From Paracoccaceae bacterium (GTDB lineage Bacteria > Pseudomonadota > Alphaproteobacteria > Rhodobacterales > Rhodobacteraceae), in assembly GCA_027069385.1 (NCBI GenBank), contig JALXER010000229.1, positions 1-17,067 on the forward strand: 17,067 nt of DNA, written 5' to 3'. Positions 1 through 7,275 of this stretch are shown in pieces; position 1 is the stretch's first letter, and every line of letters starts with the position of its first letter. The notes under the pieces are model-generated. The model saw only the letters and a list, made by a program, of their open reading frames with translations. It made no database searches and was not told the DNA's origin. The position numbers and the translations under genes were made by a program.

Positions 1-776
1 GCAGGCAATTCGTCGGTTCCGGTGATGCCGATATCGGCGCTGAACCGCTCGGCCTCGTAGGTGGCGATCAACCCGTAAAGCAGCCCGCCGGTATTATCGA
101 TTGCCAGATTTCCGGCAATGCTAAGGCGCGGGGAAAGGTCGTAAAACAGGGTTACGCCGCCGTAACTGTTCACGTCGCCCCAGTTGTTGAACAACCCGAC
201 CCCCGAAATCTGATAGCCCCAGTTGCCAAGGTCTTTGCCGACAATCAGGCCCAGTTTCTGGGCGTAGTTGGAATACCCCGCGCGGATATCGAACCCGCCG
301 ATGGCACCCGCATAGCCGATTTCGAATTGATCGGGCGACCCGATAACCGTGGAAACGGCAAAATGCTGGCCATTGCCGTTGTAATCCGCCCGAATCGTAT
401 CGGTGGCCCATGAGCTTATCTGGTCATAAAAGAAATAGTGTAGCGGAAACAGGTTGGCCGCGCCTTCGATATCACCATAGGACAGCGTAAAATTGCGATA
501 CCCGATTTGGTAATAGATCGATGTAAAAGGAACAATCTCTACCATGCCTTGAACAAGCGTCGTGCTTTCCTGCACCCCGATGCCCACGAAAAAGCCGTTG
601 GTTTCATAGGTGGCCTGCAATTTGGCCGTTGGCAGCGCGTACCAGTAATTATATCCCAGATAACTGATATATCCGGATTCGACAAAGCCACCAAAGCTCA
701 GATCGGCGCTGGCCGGGGTGGCAAGGGCGGTGCAGCCTGCAATGGCAAGGCTAAACAGGGGTGTTTTAGGGTTCAT
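1..776 (-). CDS. Outer-membrane beta-barrel (porin-like) protein, C-terminus cut off by window edge
   Basis: An open frame on the minus strand runs from an ATG at 776 to the window edge without a stop, about 258 codons. The start is supported by a GAGGA Shine-Dalgarno 4 nt before the ATG. Residues 1-24 form a signal peptide ending in ATPASA before an Asp. The mature part alternates aromatic and small or polar residues (for example SGYISYLGYNYW near its start and repeated short strands rich in Gly, Tyr, Phe and Asn), which is the pattern of amphipathic beta strands in an outer-membrane barrel. No Cys occurs after the signal peptide. It is probably a periplasm-exported porin-like or surface barrel protein. 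Substrate and exact family are not recognisable. It is divergent from the lipoamide dehydrogenase gene, with 207 bp between the two starts. Confidence 0.75.
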   Translation of the reverse strand, partial: MNPKTPLFSLAIAGCTALATPASADLSFGGFVESGYISYLGYNYWYALPTAKLQATYETNGFFVGIGVQESTTLVQGMVEIVPFTSIYYQIGYRNFTLSYGDIEGAANLFPLHYFFYDQISSWATDTIRADYNGNGQHFAVSTVIGSPDQFEIGYAGAIGGFDIRAGYSNYAQKLGLIVGKDLGNWGYQISGVGLFNNWGDVNSYGGVTLFYDLSPRLSIAGNLAIDNTGGLLYGLIATYEAERFSADIGITGTDELP

Positions 777-983
777 GGTATCCTCGATAAAAAATGTACT
801 ATGGACAGCATTTAGGCCATTCAGGGTGCAAGTAAACCGGAACAAGCGCATAAGCATCATGCGAAAATGCATGATTGCCGCGCGGGCCATGCCAAAAATA
901 CATAGCAGAATTGCATGACGCCCCCTTGTATGCGCGTTATTGGGCGCTATTGTCGCACCAATGCATTTTGGAAGGGATGACCC
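777..983. promoter_or_regulatory. Divergent intergenic region between the barrel gene and lpdA, with small dyads
   Basis: This 207-bp gap must hold the promoters of both divergent genes. It is visibly more A+T rich than the genes. Dyads seen: ATCATGC at 856-862 with GCATGAT at 869-875 (6-nt loop); an AAAATGCAT at 864-872 that recurs as its reverse complement at 961-969; and the palindrome AATGCATT at 960-967, about 17 nt before the lpdA start. The lpdA ribosome binding site is probably GGAAGGGA at 970-977. I could not assign -35/-10 boxes with confidence. The regulatory meaning of the dyads is inference. Confidence 0.4.
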
Positions 984-2360
984 ATGGCAACTTATGACCT
1001 AATCGTTATTGGCGCTGGTCCGGGGGGCTATGTGGCCGCCATTCGCGGCGCGCAACTGGGCCTGAAAGTGGCCGTGATAGAGCGCGAGCATCTGGGCGGC
1101 ATTTGCCTGAACTGGGGCTGCATCCCGACCAAGGCGCTGCTGCGCTCGGCCGAGGTGTTTCATCTGATGGAACGCGCTGGCGAATTCGGCCTCAAGGCCG
1201 ATGCGATTTCCTATGACCTGAAGGCGGTGGTCAAACGCTCGCGCGGGGTGGCGGCGCAACTGTCCGCCGGGGTTAAACACCTGCTGAAAAAGAACAAGGT
1301 CACCGTGGTGATGGGCGAAGCAACGATCCCCGCACCGGGCAAGGTGCAGGTCGGCAAGGATACCCTGACGGCCAAGAATATTATCATCGCCACCGGTGCG
1401 CGGGCGCGCGAATTACCGGGGCTAGAGGCCGACGGCGATCTGGTCTGGACCTATAAACACGCGCTCGACCCCGTGCGCATGCCCAAAAAGCTGCTGGTGA
1501 TCGGCTCGGGCGCGATTGGCATCGAATTTGCCAGTTTCTTTAACACGTTGGGGGCGGATACCACGGTGGTAGAGGTCATGGACCGCGTGTTGCCGGTCGA
1601 AGACGCCGAAATCTCGGCCTTTGCCAAAAAGCAATTTGTCAAACAGGGCATGAAGATCATGGAAAAATCCATGGTAAAAAGCCTTGACCGGGGCAAGGGC
1701 AAAGTCACGGCGCATATCGAAACCGGTGGCAAAACGATGACCGAGGAGTTTGATACGGTGATTTCCGCCGTGGGGATTATCGGCAATACCGAAGGGCTGG
1801 GGCTGGAAAGCCTCGGGGTGAAAACCGACCGCACCCATATTGTGACCGATGAATTCTGTGCCACGTCGGTGCCGGGCGTCTATGCGATTGGCGACATCGC
1901 CGGCGCGCCTTGGCTTGCCCACAAGGCCAGCCACGAAGGCGTGATGGTTGCCGAGAAGATCGCCGGTAAAAAGGTGCATCCGGTCAAGCCCGAAAGCATC
2001 GCCGGTTGCACCTATTGCCAGCCGCAGGTGGCCAGCGTGGGCATGACCGAAGCCAAGGCGATCGAGGCGGGCCATGCCGTCAAGGTCGGCCGCTTTCCGT
2101 TCATGGGCAACGGCAAGGCGATTGCGCTGGGCGAGGCCGAAGGGCTGGTCAAAACCGTATTCGACGCCAAAACCGGCGAATTACTGGGTGCACATATGGT
2201 CGGGGCCGAGGTAACCGAACTGATTCAGGGCTATGTTATCGGCCGTCAACTGGAAACCACCGAAGAGGACCTGATCCACACCGTATTCCCGCACCCGACC
2301 CTGTCGGAAATGATGCACGAATCGGTGCTTGATGCCTATGGCCGCGTCATCCACATGTAA
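984..2360 (+). CDS. lpdA: Dihydrolipoyl dehydrogenase (E3)
   Basis: A 458-residue FAD/NAD disulfide oxidoreductase that reoxidises dihydrolipoamide in 2-oxoacid dehydrogenase complexes, using NAD+. The FAD-binding GAGPGG is at residues 10-15. The redox-active disulfide is C41-L-N-W-G-C46. The NAD-binding GSGAIG is near residue 175, and the second FAD motif (YAIGD) is near 305. The C-terminal HPTLSE (H437, E442) supplies the catalytic base pair to the partner subunit. Length and motifs are full and standard. The start is supported by GGAAGGGA a few bases upstream. The GGICLNWGCIPTKALL form of the active site is typical of E3 proteins associated with pyruvate dehydrogenase, but no E1 or E2 genes lie in the window, so which complex it serves cannot be decided here. 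Its stop is 5 nt from the stop of the convergent lipoprotein gene. Confidence 0.97.
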   Translation: MATYDLIVIGAGPGGYVAAIRGAQLGLKVAVIEREHLGGICLNWGCIPTKALLRSAEVFHLMERAGEFGLKADAISYDLKAVVKRSRGVAAQLSAGVKHLLKKNKVTVVMGEATIPAPGKVQVGKDTLTAKNIIIATGARARELPGLEADGDLVWTYKHALDPVRMPKKLLVIGSGAIGIEFASFFNTLGADTTVVEVMDRVLPVEDAEISAFAKKQFVKQGMKIMEKSMVKSLDRGKGKVTAHIETGGKTMTEEFDTVISAVGIIGNTEGLGLESLGVKTDRTHIVTDEFCATSVPGVYAIGDIAGAPWLAHKASHEGVMVAEKIAGKKVHPVKPESIAGCTYCQPQVASVGMTEAKAIEAGHAVKVGRFPFMGNGKAIALGEAEGLVKTVFDAKTGELLGAHMVGAEVTELIQGYVIGRQLETTEEDLIHTVFPHPTLSEMMHESVLDAYGRVIHM

Positions 2361-2365
2361 TCCGG

Positions 2366-2689
2366 CTAACGATGCCCGTAGGTCCGCAACGCCAAAACCA
2401 TCGCACGACGCCGGACCGGCGAAATGACCGGCCCTTGCAAGCCGCGCGCCCGTTGGCGCAAACCCGCAGCCCGCGCCGCCAATGAACGCGGGTCGGGCAC
2501 CGACACCAGCGGGCGCAGCGGCTCGAACGCGGCCAGCGGTGCAAGGGTGGACCATTGCGCCACGTTTTGGCGGGCCGGAATCGAGGCGCGATAGCTTTGC
2601 AGCTCCGCGTCGCTGGAGCACGCCAAAAGCGATGCCACAAGGCCAAATGCCGGTAAAAGGCGCAAAGGATTGGTTGGAATGGCGATCAT
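2366..2689 (-). CDS. Small predicted lipoprotein of unknown function
   Basis: The 107-residue product starts at the ATG at 2689; a GTG two codons upstream (2695) is an alternative. It has a hydrophobic N-terminus and a clear lipobox L-L-A-C with the lipidated Cys at residue 24, followed by Ser-Ser-Asp, which suggests lipidation and export. The rest is short, Ala/Arg-rich and probably helical (AARAAGLRQRARGLQGPVIS near residues 70-90). I recognise this as the type of small hypothetical lipoprotein often found next to lpd in Rhodobacterales, but that is from memory. It converges on lpdA with 5 nt between stops and is divergent from phaC (84 nt between starts), so it has its own promoter. No good Shine-Dalgarno is visible. 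No function can be assigned. Confidence 0.65.
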   Translation of the reverse strand: MIAIPTNPLRLLPAFGLVASLLACSSDAELQSYRASIPARQNVAQWSTLAPLAAFEPLRPLVSVPDPRSLAARAAGLRQRARGLQGPVISPVRRRAMVLALRTYGHR

Positions 2690-2773
2690 GTTCACATAGA
2701 CTGGCTCTGGTTGGTATCAGCTTACGCGCTAAGCCCCGACGGAGCAAGCGCAGCCAGACAGCGGAGAGCAAGA
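2690..2773. promoter_or_regulatory. Short divergent promoter region, lipoprotein gene / phaC
   Basis: The 84-bp gap between the two divergent starts contains a small dyad, GCTTA at 2720-2724 and TAAGC at 2730-2734. The phaC Shine-Dalgarno GGAGAG lies at 2763-2768, 5 nt before the ATG. Promoter boxes are not obvious. The region is listed because both genes must start from it. Confidence 0.3.
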
Positions 2774-4549
2774 ATGAGCAAAGATGAACCGGACCTGCCC
2801 GATCGGGGCGAAGCCTTTGCGCAGAACATGGCCAAGGTTGCCGAAATCTCGGCGCAAATCTGGGCCTTGATGCTGGAAAGCAAGGCCAGCCCCGCACCGA
2901 CAGGGGGCGAATTGGCCGCGCCGATGCTGCAATTTGCCCGAACCTTTTGGGCAAAGCCCGAAAAGGCGTCGGATTCGCTGGCGGAATACTGGGGCGTGCA
3001 ACAGGCATTGTGGCAGCAGGCCATGGCCAAATGGACCGGCGCTGCATCCGCCCCCGACGCCCCCGCACCCTCGGGCGGGAAACGCTTTGCCCATCCGGCA
3101 TGGTCGGAAAACGCACTGTTCGACTATATCAAAAACACCTATTTGCTGACCGCCGACTGGGTGCAAAATCAGGTCTCCGGTGCCGATGATCTGTCGGAGC
3201 ACGAGCGCAAAAAACTGGCGCTGATGTCGCGCAACATGGTCGAGGCGATGAACCCCGCCAACTTTTTTGCCCTGAACCCCGAGGTGCTGCAAGCCACCTT
3301 TGACGAACAGGGCGGCAATCTGGTGCGCGGCCTGACCATGATGCTCGAAGATATCGAGCGCGGGCAGGGCAACCTGCTGATCCGCCAGACCGATCTGGAT
3401 GCGTTCAAGGTGGGCGAAAACATGGCGACCACGCCGGGTGCGGTGATTTATCAAAACGAGGTGCTGCAACTGATCCAGTATGCGCCCGCGACCAAAACCA
3501 CCTATGCCAAACCGCTTTTGTTCGTTCCGCCATGGATCAACAAATACTATGTGCTGGACCTGAACCAGAAGAAATCCATGATGAAATGGCTGGTTTCAAA
3601 GGGTTACACGGTTTTCATCATTTCATGGGTGAACCCGAATAGCGCGCAAAAAGACCAGACATGGGACAGTTACCTTGACGCGATTCTGGCCGCCATCGAT
3701 GTTGCGCTGGCCGAGACCGGCCAGAAATCGCTGCAACTGGCGGGCTATTGCATCGGCGGCACCATGACCGGCACCTTGCTGGCACAGCTTGGCAAGGCCG
3801 ATAAACGGGTTGCCTCGGCCACCTTTCTGACTACGCTGCTCGATTTTACCGACGCCGGAGAGTTGCAGGCCATGGTTGACGAGGAATCGATCAAGCAGGT
3901 CGATACGATGATGGAGGGCGGTTTTCTGCCCGCGCAATACATGGCCAGCGCCTTCAATTCGCTGCGTGCCAATGACCTGATCTGGTCTTATGTGGTCAAT
4001 AATTATCTGCTGGGCAAAGAGCCGTTCCCCTTTGACCTGCTCTATTGGAACTCCGACAGCACCGCCATGCCCGCCAAGGTGCACCACTTTTACCTGACCC
4101 GGTTTTACCTGCGAAATGCCTTTGCCAAGGGCGGGCTGACCATCAAGGGCAAACCGGCGAGCCTGTCGGATATTCGCGGGCCGGTCTATCAGCTTGCCAC
4201 GGTCGAGGATCACATCGCCCCGGCGGCCTCGGTGTTGCAAGGGGCGGTGCAGTTGCACAATGCCAACACGCGGTTTGTGCTGGCCGGTTCGGGGCATATT
4301 GCCGGTGTGGTTAACCCGCCAGCGGCGAAAAAGTACCAGTATTGGGCCGCGGATGACCCGAAAACCGACGATCTGGAAGGCTGGCGTGCCGATATTGAAC
4401 CGGTGGCGGGCAGTTGGTGGTTTGATTGGGACAAATGGTTGAAAAAGCGCGCCGGCAAACGGGTTCCGGCCCGTGATCCGGGGGCGGTCAACGGAGTAAT
4501 CGAACCGGCACCGGGTGCATATGTCAAAAAGCGTTTTGATCTGGGCTAG
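2774..4549 (+). CDS. phaC: Class I poly(3-hydroxyalkanoate) synthase
   Basis: This 591-residue enzyme polymerises (R)-3-hydroxyacyl-CoA into polyhydroxyalkanoate at the granule surface. The start chosen is the ATG at 2774, with GGAGAG 5 nt upstream; the frame is open further upstream but has no better start. The N-terminal PhaC domain spans roughly residues 60-240 and the alpha/beta-hydrolase domain 240-560. The lipase-box-like G-Y-C-I-G-G gives the nucleophile C326. D479 (in VEDHIAP) and H508 (in GSGHIAG) complete the Cys-Asp-His triad at the spacing expected for class I enzymes. Length agrees with class I (about 560-600), and no phaE partner is needed or seen. No phaA, phaB, phaZ, phasin or phaR gene is adjacent. 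Its TAG stop shares CTAG with the stop of the convergent downstream gene. Confidence 0.97.
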   Translation: MSKDEPDLPDRGEAFAQNMAKVAEISAQIWALMLESKASPAPTGGELAAPMLQFARTFWAKPEKASDSLAEYWGVQQALWQQAMAKWTGAASAPDAPAPSGGKRFAHPAWSENALFDYIKNTYLLTADWVQNQVSGADDLSEHERKKLALMSRNMVEAMNPANFFALNPEVLQATFDEQGGNLVRGLTMMLEDIERGQGNLLIRQTDLDAFKVGENMATTPGAVIYQNEVLQLIQYAPATKTTYAKPLLFVPPWINKYYVLDLNQKKSMMKWLVSKGYTVFIISWVNPNSAQKDQTWDSYLDAILAAIDVALAETGQKSLQLAGYCIGGTMTGTLLAQLGKADKRVASATFLTTLLDFTDAGELQAMVDEESIKQVDTMMEGGFLPAQYMASAFNSLRANDLIWSYVVNNYLLGKEPFPFDLLYWNSDSTAMPAKVHHFYLTRFYLRNAFAKGGLTIKGKPASLSDIRGPVYQLATVEDHIAPAASVLQGAVQLHNANTRFVLAGSGHIAGVVNPPAAKKYQYWAADDPKTDDLEGWRADIEPVAGSWWFDWDKWLKKRAGKRVPARDPGAVNGVIEPAPGAYVKKRFDLG

Positions 4550-5049
4550 TTTGTGCGGTGATCCAGCGCGCGGGTGCCGGTCACCTGATAATCCCAGCGC
4601 ATCACGCCTTCGATATCGGGCAGGCCGTTGAACAGGAGCGTCGCTTTGAAGTCGCGCAATTGCCCCGGTGGCACCGTTGCCCGCGCCAGCCCGTCATCTT
4701 CTCCGATGACAAAGCAGGTATCCAGCGGGCTGTCTACGCCCGGGCAGTCAAAAAGCCTGACGACCAGTGTCAGGCCGGTCAGGGTATAGTCGGCCGAATT
4801 GTTGACCACCCGCCCCGACAACTCGCTGGTACGAACCCCGAGGTCGAATGCCACTTCCGAAAGGTCGACCTGCCCGACCGGAATCCGGTTGATTTCCAGT
4901 TCGGGTTCCGGGTCGGCCGTGGCCAGATAGACCCCCAGCCCGCCAAACAGCGCGGCGGCGAAAATCGCACCGGCAATCCGAAGTTTCGGGATCTCGTAGA
5001 GAACATAGATATAGCCGGCGACAGCCAGAAAAATCACTGCAATTTGCAC
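4546..5049 (-). CDS. Small membrane-anchored protein with an extracytoplasmic domain, unknown function
   Basis: This 167-residue protein is read from a GTG at 5049; a GGAG lies 12 nt upstream, slightly far. Two hydrophobic segments occur at about residues 2-18 and 25-43. After them comes a roughly 120-residue beta-rich, acidic domain that should lie in the periplasm. It contains NNSADYTLTGL near residue 85, reminiscent of FxLYD-type domains, and two Cys (102 and 112) that could form a disulfide. It follows galE on the same strand after 61 nt and is probably the last gene of the ligC-galE unit. Its stop interlocks with the phaC stop (both read through the CTAG at 4546-4549). I do not recognise a named family. 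The domain comparison is a resemblance only. Confidence 0.7.
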   Translation of the reverse strand: MQIAVIFLAVAGYIYVLYEIPKLRIAGAIFAAALFGGLGVYLATADPEPELEINRIPVGQVDLSEVAFDLGVRTSELSGRVVNNSADYTLTGLTLVVRLFDCPGVDSPLDTCFVIGEDDGLARATVPPGQLRDFKATLLFNGLPDIEGVMRWDYQVTGTRALDHRTN

Positions 5050-5110
5050 GGGTTAAGCTTGCTCCTGTCTATGTTCCCTGCTGAACAGGTGGGAACGAAA
5101 CCGATAAATT

Positions 5111-6145
5111 TCAAGACCCTTCATAGCCTTGGGGGTTGGCGCTCTGCCATTTCCAGTGGTCGGCACACATGCGCGGCAGGTCAAACTCGGCCTCCCAACC
5201 CAGCAGGTCTTTGGCCTTGGCAGGGTTGGCGCAGGATTCGGGCGCATCACCGGCGCGTCTTGGTGCCATATCATAGGGGATCTCAAACCCGCACGCATCC
5301 TGCCATGCCCGATGCACCTGCAACACGCTGGAACCAGAACCGGTGCCAAGGTTGATCACTTCGGCCACATTGTCCTGCGCCGCATCCGACAACAGAAAAT
5401 CGATGGCCCTGACATGCCCGCGGGCCAGATCGACCACATGGATATAGTCCCGGATCGCGGTGCCGTCGGGGGTGGGATAGTCATTGCCAAACACCTTTAG
5501 CCCCGGTTGCCTGCCGGTGGCCACCTGCGCGATGAACGGGAACAGGTTATCGGGCGTGCCGGTCGGGTCCTCGCCGATCTGCCCCGAGCCATGCGCTCCC
5601 ACCGGATTGAAATAGCGCAGCAGCAGTGCCCGCCAGCCGGGGTTGGCGGCGGTCATCCCTTCCAGTATCTGTTCGTTCATGCGTTTGGATATGCCGTAAG
5701 GGTTCAGCGGCCCGATCGGATAGCTTTCGTCAATCGGCATTTTCTCGGGCATGCCGTACACCGTGGCCGAGGATGAAAACACTACCTTGCCAACCCCGTG
5801 CCGCAGCATGGCGCGGTAAAGGTTGATCGAACCGGACACGTTGATGTCATAGTATTTCTGCGGTTTTTCCACCGATTCCCCGACGGCCTTGACACCGGCC
5901 ATGTTGATCACCGCGTCAATATCATGGCTCTCGAACAACGTGTCCAGCGCCGCCTGATCACGAATATCGCCCACCACCAGTTCCGGCGCGCCATTGGTCA
6001 GCCGCGCCACCCGCTCTATCGATTTGGGCGAGGAGTTGGACAGATTGTCAAACACCACCACCTTGTATCCGGCCGTAAGCAGTTCCAGCGTGACATGGCT
6101 GCCGATAAAACCGGCCCCGCCGGTTGCAAGAATGGTCTGGGTCAC
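5111..6145 (-). CDS. galE: UDP-glucose 4-epimerase
   Basis: A 344-residue short-chain dehydrogenase/reductase that interconverts UDP-glucose and UDP-galactose using tightly bound NAD. The GTG at 6145 is chosen as start: it has GGAG 7 nt upstream, its GTGA overlaps the ligC stop by 4 nt, and it places the Rossmann motif G9-G-A-G12-F-I-G15 at the normal distance from the N-terminus. D33 (VFDNLS) fits NAD specificity. The SSSATVYG motif is at 124-131, and the catalytic Y150-x3-K154 is present. Length is standard. It is translationally coupled to ligC, which is unexpected because nucleotide-sugar epimerisation has no role in protocatechuate catabolism. It may serve cell-envelope or exopolysaccharide sugar supply. 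Confidence 0.95.
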   Translation of the reverse strand: MTQTILATGGAGFIGSHVTLELLTAGYKVVVFDNLSNSSPKSIERVARLTNGAPELVVGDIRDQAALDTLFESHDIDAVINMAGVKAVGESVEKPQKYYDINVSGSINLYRAMLRHGVGKVVFSSSATVYGMPEKMPIDESYPIGPLNPYGISKRMNEQILEGMTAANPGWRALLLRYFNPVGAHGSGQIGEDPTGTPDNLFPFIAQVATGRQPGLKVFGNDYPTPDGTAIRDYIHVVDLARGHVRAIDFLLSDAAQDNVAEVINLGTGSGSSVLQVHRAWQDACGFEIPYDMAPRRAGDAPESCANPAKAKDLLGWEAEFDLPRMCADHWKWQSANPQGYEGS

Positions 6146-7083
6146 GAAAAGCTCCGTTCTATCTGGTCCAGGGTTTCCATCGCGGGCAGGCATTGCGCCA
6201 CGCTGGCATTGGGTTCGCGGCCTTCCCTGATGGCGGCAATGAACTCGCGGTCGATCAACTCGATCCCGTTGCTTGAAAGGGCAACGCCTGTCAGGTCGAT
6301 CTGGGTGTCATAGCCGTCATACAGGTCGTCATAACGCGCCAGATAGGTGCCATTGTCGCAAATATAGCGAAAATAGGTGCCCAGCGGCCCGTCATTGTTG
6401 AACGACAGCGACAGGGTGCATAACGCCCCCGAGGCGCTCTGCATTCCGATGCTCATATCCATGGCTATGCCCAGATCAGGGTGGGCAGGGCCTTGCAGCC
6501 CATAGGCGCGCGTCGCCTGTCCGCCGGTCTGGTACTGGAACAGATCGACCGTGTGGCAGGCGTGATGCCAAAGCAGGTGGTCGGTCCAGCTGCGCGGCTT
6601 GCCAAGCGCGTTCATATTGGTGCGGCGAAAGAAATAGGTTTGTACATCAAGCTGTTGCAGGGTCAACTCGCCCGATTGGATGCGGTTGTGTATCCACTGG
6701 TGCGACGGGTTGAAACGGCGCACATGTCCGGCCATGGCGATCTTGTTGCTCTGGCGCTGGACCCGCACCAGTTCGATACTGTCGGCCAGATTGTCGGCCA
6801 TCGGGATCTCGACCAGCACATGCTTGCCCGCTTTCAGGCAGGCCATGGCCTGACGGGCATGCAACGGCGTAGGTGTTGCCAGAATGACCGCATCGATATC
6901 GCTGGCCAGCGCCTCGGCCAGATCGGTGCAGGCCCGCGCAATGCCGCGTTTGGCCGCAACAGCCTCTATCCCGTCGCCGGGCGCGCCAACCACACAGGCG
7001 ACCTCTGCCCCGTCGATCTGCGCCAGAGCATCAAGATGCTTTGTTCCGAAAGCGCCGGCCGCACCGGCCACACAAATCTTCAT
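6142..7083 (-). CDS. ligC: 4-carboxy-2-hydroxymuconate-6-semialdehyde dehydrogenase (CHMS dehydrogenase)
   Basis: A 313-residue Gfo/Idh/MocA-type NAD(P)-dependent dehydrogenase. It oxidises the cyclic hemiacetal of CHMS, the ring-cleavage product of LigAB, to 2-pyrone-4,6-dicarboxylate. The start is the ATG at 7083 with GGGAGA 6 nt upstream. It shows the Rossmann G7-A-A-G10-A-F-G13, the EIP motif (E92) typical of this family, and the blocks GHVRRFNPSHQWIH (from 119), YFFRRTNMNA (from 150) and WTDHLLWHHACHTVDLF (166-182, with H173, H174, H177, D180). From memory these blocks are near-identical to Sphingobium LigC, and length agrees (about 315). It lies on the opposite strand from the other lig genes and begins the ligC-galE unit. 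The neighbourhood makes this assignment strong. Confidence 0.94.
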   Translation of the reverse strand: MKICVAGAAGAFGTKHLDALAQIDGAEVACVVGAPGDGIEAVAAKRGIARACTDLAEALASDIDAVILATPTPLHARQAMACLKAGKHVLVEIPMADNLADSIELVRVQRQSNKIAMAGHVRRFNPSHQWIHNRIQSGELTLQQLDVQTYFFRRTNMNALGKPRSWTDHLLWHHACHTVDLFQYQTGGQATRAYGLQGPAHPDLGIAMDMSIGMQSASGALCTLSLSFNNDGPLGTYFRYICDNGTYLARYDDLYDGYDTQIDLTGVALSSNGIELIDREFIAAIREGREPNASVAQCLPAMETLDQIERSFS

Positions 7084-7186
7084 CCGCTTCTCCCTTTTTT
7101 GCGGTTGTTCCATAGCCACCGGCAAACTTCAACCCTTGGGGCGATCGGTTCCTCGGCGAGCCGTAAACGGCCCACCTCGTCACCGA

Positions 7187-7204
7187 GCATTCCTGACGGA
7201 ATGC
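7187..7204. repeat. Perfect inverted repeat upstream of ligC
   Basis: GCATTCC at 7187-7193 and GGAATGC at 7198-7204 are perfect 7-bp arms around TGAC. It lies in the 182-bp gap between ligC and the upstream dehydrogenase gene, about 104 bp before the ligC start, and no T-run follows on either strand. It could be an operator for ligC or a minor mRNA hairpin. The sequence alone does not decide. Confidence 0.45.
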
Positions 7205-7257
7205 GGGCGCAACAACCACCCCAAGCGCCAACTGCCGCCCGGGGGGGCTAATCGTGT

Positions 7258-7275
7258 ATCGCGCTTTAGCGCGAT
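7258..7275. repeat. Perfect 8-bp-arm dyad over the stop codon of the DUF1932-type gene
   Basis: ATCGCGCT at 7258-7265 and AGCGCGAT at 7268-7275 are perfect arms with a 2-nt centre. The TAA stop of the minus-strand dehydrogenase gene (7266-7268) lies at the centre, so the last codons form one arm. A T-rich stretch (CCTTTTTG) follows on the plus strand but not on the strand that carries the gene. A terminator role for the gene is therefore weak, and an attenuating or protective hairpin is equally possible. Confidence 0.45.

Noticed and set aside
2181..3116. Long minus-strand frame across the end of lpdA, the lipoprotein gene and the start of phaC
   Set aside because: It crosses three gene boundaries and has the Arg/Pro-rich composition of a shadow frame; it has no recognisable domain.
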